64,000 bases of DNA from Halomonas sp. (GCF_017515565.1 NZ_JAFWFN010000022.1:62001-126000); one strand, 5' to 3'; positions 26,101 to 36,280 are shown, counted from the first letter of the stretch. Notes: generated by a model from the sequence alone, not told the origin. A program made the numbers and translations.

Positions 26101-27324
26101 ATGGAAGCGCCAAACACCACTAAGCCTTCGGCTATCACCACACCAAAAACCGCATTTTGGCGCGACGTGAGCCTGTCGACGGTGACCGCCGGGTGCGTAG
26201 CGGTGATTATTGGCTACACTAGCTCAGCCGCTATTATCTTCCAGGCCGCCGCCGCCGCAGGTGCCAGCGCCGCCCAAATCAGCTCCTGGCTTTGGGCGTT
26301 GGGGGTAGGTATGGGGCTTACCTCATTAGGGCTTTCGCTCCGCTACCGCATGCCGCTGCTCACCGCTTGGTCCACCCCTGGGGCAGCCTTTTTAGCCATT
26401 AACTTACCCGGCGTTCCCATTGAAGAAGCTATCGGGGCGTTTCTATTTTCCGCGCTGCTACTCACACTTTGTGGGGTCACTGGGGTGTTTGAGCGCTTAA
26501 TGCGGCATATCCCTGGCGCCATTGCATCCGCGCTGCTAGCGGGTATCCTGCTGCGCTTTGGGTTAGAGCTATTTAACGTTATGGAGAGCCAATGGCTGCT
26601 ACCTCTCGCCATGCTGGCCACGTGGGTAGCTGGCCGACGTTTATGGCCGACGCTCGCGGTGCCTTGTGTGCTGCTAATCGGTGTGCTGCTTGCTATGTTT
26701 CAGGGGCAAATCAATTTACAGGGGCTTCCGCTCACTCCTACCGCCCCGGTGTTTACGGCGCCCGTTTTTAATCCTGCGACGTTAATAGGGATTGGCATAC
26801 CGCTCTTTGTGATTACCATGGCCACCCAAAACTTACCTGCTATGGCGGTCTTAAGGGCAGCAGGTTATAAGCCTAACAGCTCACCCTTAATTAGCTGGAC
26901 AGGCGGAGCAACCCTGCTTCTGGCTCCCTTCGGCGGCTACGCACTTAACATGGCCGCTATTAGCGCAGCGGTGTGTATGGGGCCAGATGCCCATGCCGAC
27001 CCACAGCGCCGCTATACCGCAGGCGTCGCCGCTGGCGTGCTTTACATCATAATGGGTATTTTCGGCGCAACGGTCACCGGCATATTTAATGCGCTACCTA
27101 GCGTGTTAGTCATGGCACTGGCGGGCATCGCACTCCTAAGCACATTAGGTAGCGGCCTGGCAGGTGCTTTTGAGAAAAGCGAACAGCGCGATGCCGCTAT
27201 CGTTACGTTTTTGCTAACCGGGTCAGGCATTTCACTGCTGGGGATTGGTGGAGCTTTTTGGGGGCTGATGGCGGGCTTAATCGTGCTAAAACTTACCACT
27301 ATCAAAAAAAAGAGCCTTTGCTAA
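26101..27324 (+). CDS. benE: BenE-family benzoate/H+ symporter
   Basis: 407 residues, about 11-12 hydrophobic segments and a short polar N-terminus. Family features include SAAIIFQAAAAAGASAAQISSW, PLLTAWSTPGAAFL and a later TGGATLLLAPFGGYALNMAAI, close to typical BenE proteins in length and layout. It should import benzoate or a similar aromatic acid by proton symport. No benzoate catabolic genes lie in the window. The upstream amidase could release an aromatic acid from an amide, but that link is only context. Confidence 0.85.
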   Translation: MEAPNTTKPSAITTPKTAFWRDVSLSTVTAGCVAVIIGYTSSAAIIFQAAAAAGASAAQISSWLWALGVGMGLTSLGLSLRYRMPLLTAWSTPGAAFLAINLPGVPIEEAIGAFLFSALLLTLCGVTGVFERLMRHIPGAIASALLAGILLRFGLELFNVMESQWLLPLAMLATWVAGRRLWPTLAVPCVLLIGVLLAMFQGQINLQGLPLTPTAPVFTAPVFNPATLIGIGIPLFVITMATQNLPAMAVLRAAGYKPNSSPLISWTGGATLLLAPFGGYALNMAAISAAVCMGPDAHADPQRRYTAGVAAGVLYIIMGIFGATVTGIFNALPSVLVMALAGIALLSTLGSGLAGAFEKSEQRDAAIVTFLLTGSGISLLGIGGAFWGLMAGLIVLKLTTIKKKSLC

Positions 27325-27338
27325 GTTCTTGAAACTAA

Positions 27339-27374
27339 AACGCCCCCAGCCGCTCGTTGACGGCTGGGGGCGTT
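27339..27374. terminator. Strong bidirectional terminator between benE and the lipoprotein gene
   Basis: A 14-bp perfect stem AACGCCCCCAGCCG/CGGCTGGGGGCGTT with an 8-base loop. A T run follows on the minus strand, so it fits best as the terminator of the minus-strand lipoprotein gene. It also follows benE by 14 bases. Confidence 0.85.
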
Positions 27375-27435
27375 GCAAACAAAGGTAAGCTCAATAAGGT
27401 GGGCCTACCCTGTATTTATATACGTAGTGATGAGC

Positions 27436-27870
27436 TTACATCGTCGAAAGACGCTCTTCATCCAATACGCCAGACATCCGCACCATCGCAAGCGCTTCGT
27501 CTAAGCTGTCCACCTCTTCGATCATGACCAGCTCATTTTCCAAGCTAACGGGCTGACCGGCTTTATCTGACAGCAACTTTTCAAGTGATGCGACGTCCAT
27601 CGCATCATCCAGTTTATGCACATCTACCGATGCGCTGCTGTTGCTAGGCAGATAAATGGTGCCATTAGAGAAATCGACTGCGTAAGCAATGACGCCCGGC
27701 ACAATAAAGAACAGCAAACCAACACTGTTGGCGATAGCCACTACGGGATCTACATCGCCGCTTAACTGCCCTTTTCGCTCAGGATAAAAAAGCGTTCCAC
27801 ACCCACTGAGTGCTACGATGGAGACACCCACCATCGCCCCCGCTAGCCAACGGCGCAATGCTTGCTGCAT
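27436..27870 (-). CDS. Predicted lipoprotein, 144 residues
   Basis: It starts at the ATG at 27870 with a GAGGGA ribosome site. The signal sequence [17 protein letters not shown] ends in a lipobox with Cys at about residue 24. The mature part opens with [17 protein letters not shown], then a hydrophobic segment ([19 protein letters not shown]) and GTIYLP. This YPER/GxIDP pattern occurs in a small bacterial lipoprotein family of unknown function, similar in layout to YidQ/YceK-like proteins. The C-terminal 70 residues are acidic and helical. It is divergent from proS. Confidence 0.7.
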   Translation of the reverse strand: MQQALRRWLAGAMVGVSIVALSGCGTLFYPERKGQLSGDVDPVVAIANSVGLLFFIVPGVIAYAVDFSNGTIYLPSNSSASVDVHKLDDAMDVASLEKLLSDKAGQPVSLENELVMIEEVDSLDEALAMVRMSGVLDEERLSTM

Positions 27871-28135
27871 GAAGGTTCCCTCATTGTTCCAAAGTACCGA
27901 TAGCCGGTGGCAATGCCACGTAACGTTTGAATTAACAGACGCTATCGACCCACAAATCCCGATAAGTTTAGCACAATTCAACCTAAGCGCTGCTAAGCAA
28001 ATAGCGCAGGATTTTGCCGCGTTAACCGCTTCACCGTACAATGCCGCTTTAAACGCACATCAACGTGCTAATCTCAGCGTTAATGACGACCCAACAAACC
28101 AGCGTCACCTCTACAACCAAGGAATGCTCACGCCC

Positions 28136-29869
28136 ATGCGCGCCAGCCAATTATTGATTGCGACATTAAAAGAAACCCCGGCCGACGCTGAAGTCATCAG
28201 CCACCAGTTAATGCTGCGCGCCGGGATGATCCGCCGTCTTACGTCGGGCCTATACACTTGGCTACCCCTTGGCCTGCGCACCCTGCGCAAGGTGGAGGCC
28301 ATTGTGCGTGAGGAGATGAACCGCGCCGGTGCCCAGGAAGTGTTGATGCCTGCAGTTCAACCTGCTGACCTGTGGCAGGAGTCTGGCCGCTGGGAACAGT
28401 ACGGCCCAGAGCTTTTGCGCTTAAAAGACCGCCACGACCGTGACTACTGCGTTGGCCCCACCCATGAAGAAGTGATTACCGATCTGGTGCGTAAAGAAAT
28501 CGCCAGCTATAAACAGCTGCCGATTAACTTCTACCAAATCCAAACTAAATTCCGTGATGAAATCCGCCCTCGTTTTGGCGTGATGCGCTCGCGTGAATTC
28601 ATCATGAAGGATGCTTACTCGTTCCACCTGGACGAAGCCTCCCTCAAAGAGACCTACCAGGGTATGTACGACGCCTACACACGCATCTTTACCCGTCTGG
28701 GTCTCGATTTCCGCCCTGTCATCGCCGACAACGGCTCCATTGGTGGCACAGGCTCCCACGAATTCCACGTGCTGGCCGAGTCGGGTGAAGACGATATCGT
28801 GTTCTCTAACGAATCCGATTACGCAGCAAATATCGAAAAAGCTGAAGCACTGCCTGCACCACTGGGCAGCAACCCCGAGCGCGCCGCCCCTAGCGAAGAG
28901 ATGAGCCTGGTCGACACGCCCGATGCCAAGACCATCGCCGCCTTGGTAGAGCAGTTTAAGCTACCCATTGAAAAAACCGTTAAAACACTCATGGTACACG
29001 CAGTAGAAGGTGGCCTGATCGCCCTGTTGGTGCGGGGCGACCACGAACTTAATGAAGTGAAAGCGGAAAACCTGCCCCAGGTTACAGCTCCACTGACCAT
29101 GGCCAGCGAAGAAGAGATTCGCGCAGCCGTTGGCGCAAGCCCCGGCTCCCTTGGCCCAGTTGGGCTTCAGGTTCCGGTGATTATTGACCGCAGCGTCGCG
29201 CTAATGAGCGATTTTGGCGCCGGCGCCAACGTCGATGGCAAGCACTACTTCGGGATTAACTGGGAGCGCGATGCTGCCCTTCCCCAAGTGGCCGACCTGC
29301 GTAACGTGGTAGAGGGCGATCCTTCACCCGATGGTAAAGGCACCCTCTCCATCAAACGTGGCATTGAAGTGGGCCATGTTTTCCAGCTTGGCCAAAAGTA
29401 CTCCCAAGCGATGAATGCCAGCGTTCTGGGCGATAACGGCAAAACCAGCCACCCGTGGATGGGCTGCTACGGCATCGGCGTAACCCGCGTGGTAGCCGCC
29501 GCGATTGAGCAGAATCACGATGAATCCGGGATCATCTGGCCCAACGCCATCGCACCCTTCCAGGTAGCGCTCGTTCCCATGAACGCACATAAATCTCAGC
29601 GGGTGCGTGAAGAGTCTGAACGCCTCTACCAAGCGCTTACCGCTGCAGGCCTAGACGTACTGCTAGACGACCGCGACACACGTCCAGGCGTTAAATTTGC
29701 GGATTTAGAGCTTATGGGTGTGCCTCACCGCTTGGTCATTGGTGACCGCGGTTTGGATAACGGCGAGCTGGAGTACAAAGGCCGCCGCGACAGCGAAGCC
29801 ACCATGATTCCCGCCGAGAAAATTATTGATTTTCTGCGCGAACAAGCAGGCTTTAGCAACGCACAGTAA
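28136..29869 (+). CDS. proS: Prolyl-tRNA synthetase (bacterial type)
   Basis: 577 residues from the ATG at 28136, matching the usual MR-SQ-L-TLKE start. An ATG 12 bases upstream sits directly on the AAGGA ribosome site and is too close to it. The open frame upstream of that is not coding. Class II motifs are visible: [17 protein letters not shown], the motif-2 region [19 protein letters not shown], and [13 protein letters not shown] near residue 445. The inserted editing domain lies at about 225-400. It charges tRNA-Pro. A lytic transglycosylase gene starts 12 bases after its stop. Confidence 0.95.
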   Translation: MRASQLLIATLKETPADAEVISHQLMLRAGMIRRLTSGLYTWLPLGLRTLRKVEAIVREEMNRAGAQEVLMPAVQPADLWQESGRWEQYGPELLRLKDRHDRDYCVGPTHEEVITDLVRKEIASYKQLPINFYQIQTKFRDEIRPRFGVMRSREFIMKDAYSFHLDEASLKETYQGMYDAYTRIFTRLGLDFRPVIADNGSIGGTGSHEFHVLAESGEDDIVFSNESDYAANIEKAEALPAPLGSNPERAAPSEEMSLVDTPDAKTIAALVEQFKLPIEKTVKTLMVHAVEGGLIALLVRGDHELNEVKAENLPQVTAPLTMASEEEIRAAVGASPGSLGPVGLQVPVIIDRSVALMSDFGAGANVDGKHYFGINWERDAALPQVADLRNVVEGDPSPDGKGTLSIKRGIEVGHVFQLGQKYSQAMNASVLGDNGKTSHPWMGCYGIGVTRVVAAAIEQNHDESGIIWPNAIAPFQVALVPMNAHKSQRVREESERLYQALTAAGLDVLLDDRDTRPGVKFADLELMGVPHRLVIGDRGLDNGELEYKGRRDSEATMIPAEKIIDFLREQAGFSNAQ

Positions 29870-29881
29870 CCGTTAACGACG

Positions 29882-30454
29882 ATGCCACTGAGCGTAACAA
29901 TAGGCCGTTTGCAGCGGCCTTTAAGGTGGGCACTGGCCGTCGTCTTCGTCGCCTCGCCACTGCCCAGCGCAGCAGAGCCACCGCTGCGCTTAACCTTAGA
30001 AGCCACGCACCAACAAACCGCCTATCATCAGTGGCAACGGGAGCAGTGGCGCAGCCGAATGGACGCGCCACTGTCTCGCTTTATCAGCGATCCAGACCGG
30101 CGCTATGCACTGTTAACACGCCTCTACCACGAAGCCCACCTAGCGGGGCTGCCCCCCAACCTAGTATTAGCCCTCATCCAGGTGGAAAGCGCCTTTAAAG
30201 CAGACGCGGTGTCGTCTGCAGGTGCGGTTGGCTTGATGCAAATCATGCCATTTTGGGTGGAAGAGCTAGGCCTGCCTATTGATGACCTCACCGAACCTAA
30301 CCGCAACTTGCGCTACGGCTGCACTATTTTAGCCCACTACTTGGCCGTAGAACGCGGCGATTTCACCCGTGCGCTGGCGCGCTATAACGGTAGCCTTGGG
30401 CAAACTTGGTACCCTGAGCGGGTACTAAAAGCATGGCGTGACTATTGGCGCTAA
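29882..30454 (+). CDS. Lytic transglycosylase, SLT family
   Basis: 190 residues with an N-terminal signal sequence (WALAVVFVASPLPSAAE). The goose-lysozyme-like SLT domain covers about 75-180. It has the catalytic Glu in ALIQVESAFKADAVSSAGAVGLMQIMP, read in parts, then LRYGCTILAHYL and ALARYNGS. It cleaves peptidoglycan glycan strands in the periplasm. It is short for the family and lacks extra LysM or SPOR domains. It lies 12 bases after proS and is probably co-transcribed with it. Confidence 0.9.
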   Translation: MPLSVTIGRLQRPLRWALAVVFVASPLPSAAEPPLRLTLEATHQQTAYHQWQREQWRSRMDAPLSRFISDPDRRYALLTRLYHEAHLAGLPPNLVLALIQVESAFKADAVSSAGAVGLMQIMPFWVEELGLPIDDLTEPNRNLRYGCTILAHYLAVERGDFTRALARYNGSLGQTWYPERVLKAWRDYWR

Positions 30455-30702
30455 CTCAGCTTTTAGATTTCATCCATTAGCTCTGACTTCATCTACGGGC
30501 CCTGCTTGGGAAAATGCAGCAGGGGACCGTAAATCACTTGCTTAAAACATTTGCTTAAAACACTCGCCAAAACACTTACCAAAAGCAAGTTAAGCCGGGA
30601 GTACCAGCGTCTGTGAGTACATCGTTAATGCGATAACATGACTTTTCAACCTAATAGATACATGATTAGGGTCTTTTATTGACAATAATTAGGTCTACCG
30701 CC
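30455..30702 (+). promoter_or_regulatory. Intergenic region before the cupredoxin operon
   Basis: A 7-bp hairpin CCCTGCT/AGCAGGG (30500-30524) may end the proS unit; it lacks a clear T run. Short direct repeats of the CTTGCTTAAAACA type lie near 30537-30570. The palindrome TTATTG-A-CAATAA (30676-30688) sits 14 bases before the ATG of the next gene and could be an operator that blocks initiation. No gene is seen. Confidence 0.4.
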
Positions 30703-31383
30703 ATGCCCCTGTTGCGTAAAAGTACTGGTCTACGCCATTTTGCATGGCCGCTAAGTATCATGGCTACGTTGCTTAGCTTCAAAGCTCAGGCTGCCACATT
30801 GAGCGTTGCTGATACGGAGGGCACCCCTTTAGAGCATGCCGTTGTAGAAATCTATATTGAGGGTACAGCCACCCCACCAGCCACTGAGGAAAACATCTTC
30901 CAACGGGACGCCGCCTTTCACCCTACCGTCACTACAGTGCCTACTGGGAGCTATGTTGCATTTCCAAATGAAGACACGACGCGACACCATGTCTTTTCGT
31001 TTTCTCCAGCTAAAGTGTTTGACCTGGAACTGTTTTTAAATGAAACGCCGCCGCCTATTCACTTTGATCAAGCGGGTGTGGTGGTATTGGGCTGCAATAT
31101 TCATGACCAAATGCAGGCGTTCATAGTGGTAAGCGATGCCCCCTACGCTGCGCTCACTAATGCTGACGGCACGCTAGACGTCCCTGAGCTCCCTGAAGGG
31201 CGTCACCGCATGCGGGTATGGCACAGCCGCATGGATGACAGCCAAAATGTTTGGTGGGAAGGCGATATCAGTGATGCAGACACACTAACCGTCAGCCTTG
31301 AGCTCAATGCCCTCACACCAGAACCTGCCACGCTGTCGCCACTGCAGCAGCGCTTTCGTAATGCCACGCATCCTCAACAGTAG
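30703..31383 (+). CDS. Periplasmic cupredoxin-like (plastocyanin-type) protein, methylamine-utilisation-protein-like
   Basis: 226 residues from the ATG at 30703. A signal peptide (IMATLLSFKAQA) ends near residue 30. The mature domain shows a type-1 copper pattern: a His in DTTRHHVFSF, then GCNIHDQM near residue 135, which supplies Cys, His and Met spaced as in cupredoxins. The C-terminal part (LPEGRHRMRVWHSRM) is a beta-sandwich-like region. Copper binding is predicted, not shown. It is the first gene of an operon with a c-di-GMP protein, a DUF3034 protein and a truncated globin, so a redox or copper-sensing role is plausible. Confidence 0.75.
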   Translation: MPLLRKSTGLRHFAWPLSIMATLLSFKAQAATLSVADTEGTPLEHAVVEIYIEGTATPPATEENIFQRDAAFHPTVTTVPTGSYVAFPNEDTTRHHVFSFSPAKVFDLELFLNETPPPIHFDQAGVVVLGCNIHDQMQAFIVVSDAPYAALTNADGTLDVPELPEGRHRMRVWHSRMDDSQNVWWEGDISDADTLTVSLELNALTPEPATLSPLQQRFRNATHPQQ

Positions 31384-31421
31384 CGGGCGCTGCTGTTCGC
31401 ACCTTTGGTACTGAGGTAACT

Positions 31422-33767
31422 ATGCGTTTTCGCACGCGCTTAATGCTAGTGCTTTTGACAGTGGTTATCGTTTCGCAGCTGGCCACGGGGGTGGCTTTTT
31501 TGCGTGCCACCCAAAATGATGCGTTAGCTAAGGGAAATCAGCGCCTAGAAGTAGGTGCTCGCGTGCTGGAGCAGCTGCTTGATATCCGCGGCGAACAACT
31601 GCGCGATAACGTGGCTATTTTGGCCGACGATTTCGGCTTTAAGAGTGCTGTCGCTACCCAAGACACGGCTACGCTCTACTCGGTATTAGCCAATCACGGT
31701 GATCGAGCCAGTGCTGACATGGTGATGCTCAGTGATTTAAACGGTAACGTGCTGGCCAGCAGTCACCATGAACAGCAGAGTACAATACCTTTTCCCGAGC
31801 TATTTCAACGTGCTCGGGACACGGGGAGCGGCGTTGGCGTAGTGATTGACGAGGGCCAACCCTATGAGTTTGCGCTGCTACCGGTGCGTGCCCCTAACTT
31901 AATTGGCTGGGTTGGCATGGGGTTTTTAATTGATGAAGAGGTGACACAAGAAATCAACGCCCTTACCGGGCTAGATGTGAGCATCGTAACCTACGACGCC
32001 ACCGGTGAAGTGCGCTATCTGGCAAGCTCCTACCATCAACAGCAAGCAATGCAGCTGATGAACGACAGCGAGGAGCAACTGAGGAGCGGCAGCTATACCA
32101 ATCGCAGCCTGATAGGCGACGATAATCGCTATTTATCTTACTCACTGCCCCTGCTCACCGACAATCAGTTTCAATCTTTTGCATTCATTCAGCTTTCCCG
32201 TGATGAGCTGCTAGGCGCCTACAGCCGACTACAATGGCAATTATTGAGCATTGTTGCCCTCATGCTGATTCTAACCTTAGCGGCGGCTATGTGGAGTGCT
32301 CGCAGCATCAGCAAACCACTGATTGCGCTGGCCCAGGCAGCCAAGCGGATTGGTCAGGGTGAGCGTATCGAGCGCATTCCTGAAGGCTCAACCATTGCTG
32401 AAACCAAGCAGCTAGCCACCACGCTGCTCTCCATGCAGCAGGACATCGCCAAGCGCGAAGCAACGCTGCTGCATCAATCCCGTCACGACCTGTTAACCAA
32501 CTTACCCAACCGCATGAGCGCGTTTGAGGATATCGAGCAGTTTATCCAGCAAGGCCGAGCGTTTACGCTACTGCGCTTCTCTATTAACGACTTTCGCGAT
32601 ATCAACGACACCTTTGGCTATGAGCTTGGTGACCATTTACTCATCACGCTCGCGAAACGCGTGCAGGCGCTGCCTGCCCCCATCATGAAAGCCTATCGCT
32701 TAGATAGCGATGAGCTCATGATATTGATAAGCCAAGCACGTTTTGATGACGCGCAGCGCGAAGAGATGCTGGCACTGATTGGCGACCCTATCAGCTTAGA
32801 TAAATCACTGATCACGCCTTCTCTATCAGCGGGTGAAGTAAGCTACCCAGACCATGGTGACACCGCACAGTTACTGCTACGGCGATCCGATATCGCGCTT
32901 GATACAGCACAGCGTCAACACCATAGCCACAAGCGCTACGAAGAGGGCCAGGAGGAGCAGCACCTGCGCCAGCTCATGTTGATCCGGGATTTGCAAGAGG
33001 CCGTTGATAAAGATGAACTATGGATGGCTTATCAGCCCAAAGTAGACACAACAACAGGCCGTGTTTGCCAGTTTGAGGCGCTAATGCGATGGCGGCACCC
33101 AACGCTTGGGTTTATCCCGCCGGACGAGTTTATCGAGCTTGCCGAGCGCTCAGGCAATATCGGCTTGCTCTCAAGATGGATGATGGCCCACGTCTGTGAG
33201 CAGCTACATATATGGAAATGTGCCGGTCACCACTTATCGGTGGCTATAAACCTTTCCGCCAGCGACGTGATTAATGGGGCGCTTCCCCAGCACATCAACG
33301 AGCTGTTCGAAAGCTACGCGCTAACCCCCGACCAGCTTACTCTGGAAGTCACTGAAAGCGCCGTGATGCAAGATATTGAAGCCGCTATGGAAACGCTGAT
33401 GGCGCTCAGCCAAATGGGCCTCACCATTGCCATCGATGATTACGGCACCGGCTACTCATCCCTGGCGCAGTTAAAACGCCTGCCCGTGGATGAGCTAAAA
33501 ATCGACAAGTCGTTTGTACTTAAGCTCGATTCTCAAGAAGAAGACCTCACCATTGTGCGCTCCACCATTGAGATGGGTCACAACCTAGGTCTTAAAATCG
33601 TTGCGGAAGGCGTTGAAAATCGCGCGAGCGCTGAGCTGCTTAGCTATTTGCATTGCGACTATCTCCAGGGCTACTGGATTGCTAAACCGATGCCCGCCGA
33701 TGAGGTTACCCATTGGCTAACGGCATTTACACCGCTTACCTTCGCCTCCCCTATGTCAGCCCACTAA
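31422..33767 (+). CDS. Membrane c-di-GMP phosphodiesterase: Cache-like sensor, HAMP, degenerate GGDEF, EAL
   Basis: 781 residues. A membrane helix at about 7-27 and another near 272-292 flank a periplasmic Cache-like sensor domain. A HAMP segment is at about 293-345. The GGDEF domain is degenerate: the motif reads DSDEL in KAYRLDSDELMIL, so cyclase activity is unlikely. The EAL domain looks catalytic, with FEALMRWRHP, EVTESAVM, DDYGTGYSS, ELKIDKSF, VAEGVE and YLQGYWIAKPM. It should degrade c-di-GMP in response to a periplasmic signal, perhaps relayed by the cupredoxin gene upstream. GAGG is a clear ribosome site. Confidence 0.88.
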   Translation: MRFRTRLMLVLLTVVIVSQLATGVAFLRATQNDALAKGNQRLEVGARVLEQLLDIRGEQLRDNVAILADDFGFKSAVATQDTATLYSVLANHGDRASADMVMLSDLNGNVLASSHHEQQSTIPFPELFQRARDTGSGVGVVIDEGQPYEFALLPVRAPNLIGWVGMGFLIDEEVTQEINALTGLDVSIVTYDATGEVRYLASSYHQQQAMQLMNDSEEQLRSGSYTNRSLIGDDNRYLSYSLPLLTDNQFQSFAFIQLSRDELLGAYSRLQWQLLSIVALMLILTLAAAMWSARSISKPLIALAQAAKRIGQGERIERIPEGSTIAETKQLATTLLSMQQDIAKREATLLHQSRHDLLTNLPNRMSAFEDIEQFIQQGRAFTLLRFSINDFRDINDTFGYELGDHLLITLAKRVQALPAPIMKAYRLDSDELMILISQARFDDAQREEMLALIGDPISLDKSLITPSLSAGEVSYPDHGDTAQLLLRRSDIALDTAQRQHHSHKRYEEGQEEQHLRQLMLIRDLQEAVDKDELWMAYQPKVDTTTGRVCQFEALMRWRHPTLGFIPPDEFIELAERSGNIGLLSRWMMAHVCEQLHIWKCAGHHLSVAINLSASDVINGALPQHINELFESYALTPDQLTLEVTESAVMQDIEAAMETLMALSQMGLTIAIDDYGTGYSSLAQLKRLPVDELKIDKSFVLKLDSQEEDLTIVRSTIEMGHNLGLKIVAEGVENRASAELLSYLHCDYLQGYWIAKPMPADEVTHWLTAFTPLTFASPMSAH

Positions 33768-33784
33768 TTAAAAAAGGGAACAAC

Positions 33785-34642
33785 ATGCGCAATACCGGCT
33801 CATCAATGCGGCGCGCCATTGTGGCAGCCGCCGCGCTGGGTGCTTTTTTAGCAGCTTCCCCCAGCATGGCAGGCAGCCGCATTCTAGGTACTGGGGCAGT
33901 CAGCGCAATTGAAGGCGCGGCAGGAGGCGGTTTGTCGCCTTGGGCTGTTCTCGCTAGCACCGCCAGCGACGATGAAATCGGTATCACTGCCTCCGCCACC
34001 CGCGCCTGGCTCGACGATTACCGGCTTACCGTGAAAGGTGCCAGCATTAATCTATACGACCGGCTGGAATTCTCTATTGCTCGCCAAACCCTTGAACTCT
34101 CTACACTCGGCGGCGAGCTGGAACAGGATATTTACGGGGCAAAAGCACGCCTATTCGGCGACGTGCTGTATCACCCGCTAGGTATTTGGAGCGCAGGCGT
34201 CATGCATAAACGCCTTGTTGATGGCGGCGTACCCACCGCACTGGGGGCTAATGACATCAACGGCACCGATGCGTACCTAAGCGCCAGTAAACTGCTGTTT
34301 AACGCCTTTTTTGGCCGCAACGTGCTGCTGAACGGCACGCTGCGTAATACAGCGGCAAATCAAGGTGGGTTACTTGGGTTTGGCGGAGACCAGGGCGGGC
34401 GCTCGTGGATGGCAGAAGGCAGCCTAGGCGTGTTCGTTACCCCGAACTGGGTAGTGGGCACAGAGTATCGCCAAAAACCAGACAACCTCAGCGTAGCCCA
34501 GGAAGATGATTGGCAAAGTATCTACAGCGCCTACTTCTTTAACAAGCACGTATCGGTGACAGGGGCGTGGCTCGATTTAGGCGATATTGCTGGCCTGCCC
34601 TCCCAGCGCGGCGGCTATCTCTCATTACAGGCGGCGTTTTAA
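33785..34642 (+). CDS. DUF3034 family exported protein, beta-barrel-like
   Basis: 285 residues from the ATG at 33785, which has an AAGGGA ribosome site. The signal peptide MRRAIVAAAALGAFLAASPSMA is clear. The mature chain starts GSRILGTGAVSAIEGAAGGG, is rich in alternating hydrophobic residues, Gly and aromatics, and ends in phenylalanine. Those are features of outer-membrane beta-barrels. DUF3034 is recalled from the sequence style and gene context. It follows the GGDEF-EAL gene by 17 bases and precedes the truncated globin by 38 bases. Confidence 0.7.
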   Translation: MRNTGSSMRRAIVAAAALGAFLAASPSMAGSRILGTGAVSAIEGAAGGGLSPWAVLASTASDDEIGITASATRAWLDDYRLTVKGASINLYDRLEFSIARQTLELSTLGGELEQDIYGAKARLFGDVLYHPLGIWSAGVMHKRLVDGGVPTALGANDINGTDAYLSASKLLFNAFFGRNVLLNGTLRNTAANQGGLLGFGGDQGGRSWMAEGSLGVFVTPNWVVGTEYRQKPDNLSVAQEDDWQSIYSAYFFNKHVSVTGAWLDLGDIAGLPSQRGGYLSLQAAF

Positions 34643-34680
34643 ACCGCTATTGCCCTTCAAGGCTACTAAAGGAAACCGCC

Positions 34681-35145
34681 ATGGGACGATTGAAAATGAC
34701 GTTTAAGCTGACGCTGCGCCGCAAGATCATTGCGGGCGTATTGATAAGCACGCTGCTGCTGACGGGCTGCGCCCAGCACAACCCGCATACCACACTTTAT
34801 GAGCGGATGGGTGGCCAGCCCACTATCGATGCCGTAGTAGACAACCTGCTTTACCGCATTGCCGATGACGACGAAGTAGTGGTCTACTTTGCCAACAGTA
34901 ATATTGATTTATTTGCCGAATCCCTGGCCACTCAGCTGTGCGAAATCAGCGATGGCCCCTGCACCTACGACGGGCCACCCATGGACCGTGCCCACCAAAC
35001 TATGGGCATTACAGACGCACACTTTAACCGCGTGGTGGAATATCTTGATGCCGCGATGCAGGAAGAAGGGGTAACGCTCGCCGCCCGTAATGACATGCTA
35101 GGCCGCTTAGCCCCCCTCTATGAAGATGTCATGCGCTTGCGCTAA
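34681..35145 (+). CDS. Group 1 truncated hemoglobin, predicted lipoprotein
   Basis: 154 residues from the ATG at 34681 with an AAAGGA ribosome site. The signal sequence ends LISTLLLTGCAQ, a lipobox, so the globin should be anchored in the envelope, which is unusual. The globin part starts TTLYERMGGQPTI. A Tyr at the B10 place (NLLYRIADD) and the proximal His in DRAHQTMGITDAHF are visible. It may bind O2 or NO in the periplasm. The last 17 bases overlap the convergent diguanylate cyclase gene. Confidence 0.85.
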   Translation: MGRLKMTFKLTLRRKIIAGVLISTLLLTGCAQHNPHTTLYERMGGQPTIDAVVDNLLYRIADDDEVVVYFANSNIDLFAESLATQLCEISDGPCTYDGPPMDRAHQTMGITDAHFNRVVEYLDAAMQEEGVTLAARNDMLGRLAPLYEDVMRLR

Positions 35146-36280
35146 TTTGCCAGCCATCACGTCCAGCAGTTTTTACGCGATAAAGCGCTTTATCGGCAAC
35201 TTCATAGGCATAGGCGAACGTTATCTCAACCGCCACAAAGCGCACCGCCCCAACGCTAAGCGTTACGCATTTATTATCCGGGTGGGCAGGATGCTTAAAC
35301 TGCTCTGTCGCTAGACCTGACAGCAACGACTCACAGTACTGAGTAAGTACAGGGTCATTGGGACACGGCAACACGGCAGCAAACTCATCGCCTCCCAGCC
35401 GGTATAGTTTGGCCTCTGGGCCTAACTGCTTTTGCAGTAGGTTAGCCAAGCGGCGTAATAGTTGATCGCCTTCGGGATGGCCCAGCGCATCGTTGTACTG
35501 CTTGAAAAAATCGACATCAACAAGGATCAGCCCAAGGGATTCGTTTGCCCTTGCCAAAACTTCTTGGTGAAGTGCACTACGGTTACCAATCCCCGTGAGC
35601 GGGTCTCGCATGGCTCGCTTCATCCAGGCAAGCTTTTGCTCAGTGGCAAGCTCTGTGCGGCGCAGTTGACGCTCATGCATCAGCCAGAAAAGCAGCCCCA
35701 TTATAAAAATTATCATGCTTGTATAAGTAAGCACTTGGTTATGACGGCGGGTACTTTCCGAGAAGTTATTGATCGCCACGCCACGGCGATCTAACTGATC
35801 CATCTCAATGTGCGTCAGACAGTTAATAGGCCCTAACAGCTCACCGGAGGCAGCAAATGCCGAAAGGTCACCCTGAGATAGTCGCGGCGCAAGGGAGCCA
35901 ACAATCAAAATACTAGGCGCCGTGCAGGCATATTCTTGATGGTAGACACTGACGTCCATTAGCCCATAGGCGAGATCCAAATCCAACGAAACAGCCTCAA
36001 TGTTTTCCGCGCTCGTTGGCTGCTCGTTAAGCAGTGTTTGCTGGGCACGCTGTAGGTAGGCGCGGGAGCGAGTGGCCAACTGCTGGCCTGTTAAGCTACC
36101 CGTCTGGCTAAAATAGGCCTGAATTTCGGGATACACCCAGCGCGACTCGTAGATAATCAGCAGCATCAGCGCCATAAAGCTCATCAGGCTCAGTGAAAGC
36201 CAGTTTATATAGTGCCGCTTTCTCCTGCTTCGCTTTTCCACAGAAGCAGGGGGTTCGAAAGGCTCATTCGAACTCACCAT
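35129..36280 (-). CDS. Membrane diguanylate cyclase with periplasmic sensor domain
   Basis: 383 residues. Membrane helices are at about 25-45 and 187-205, and the periplasmic domain between them holds two Cys (EYACTAP and GPINCLTH). A short linker leads to a GGDEF domain (DPLTGIGNRSAL, DVDFFKQYND, RLGGDEFAAVLP), so the cyclase motif is intact. The product-inhibition RxxD site expected before GGDEF is absent (GPEAKLYRLGGDEF). It makes c-di-GMP and so opposes the phosphodiesterase encoded on the other strand. Its start overlaps the end of the SUOX-like gene by 7 bases, implying a coupled pair. Confidence 0.88.
   Translation of the reverse strand: MVSSNEPFEPPASVEKRSRRKRHYINWLSLSLMSFMALMLLIIYESRWVYPEIQAYFSQTGSLTGQQLATRSRAYLQRAQQTLLNEQPTSAENIEAVSLDLDLAYGLMDVSVYHQEYACTAPSILIVGSLAPRLSQGDLSAFAASGELLGPINCLTHIEMDQLDRRGVAINNFSESTRRHNQVLTYTSMIIFIMGLLFWLMHERQLRRTELATEQKLAWMKRAMRDPLTGIGNRSALHQEVLARANESLGLILVDVDFFKQYNDALGHPEGDQLLRRLANLLQKQLGPEAKLYRLGGDEFAAVLPCPNDPVLTQYCESLLSGLATEQFKHPAHPDNKCVTLSVGAVRFVAVEITFAYAYEVADKALYRVKTAGRDGWQISASA

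Noticed and set aside
30676-30688. TTGACA-like box as a promoter
   Set aside because: It resembles a -35 box but lies only 19 bases before the ATG, leaving no room for a -10 and leader. Listed only as part of a palindrome.
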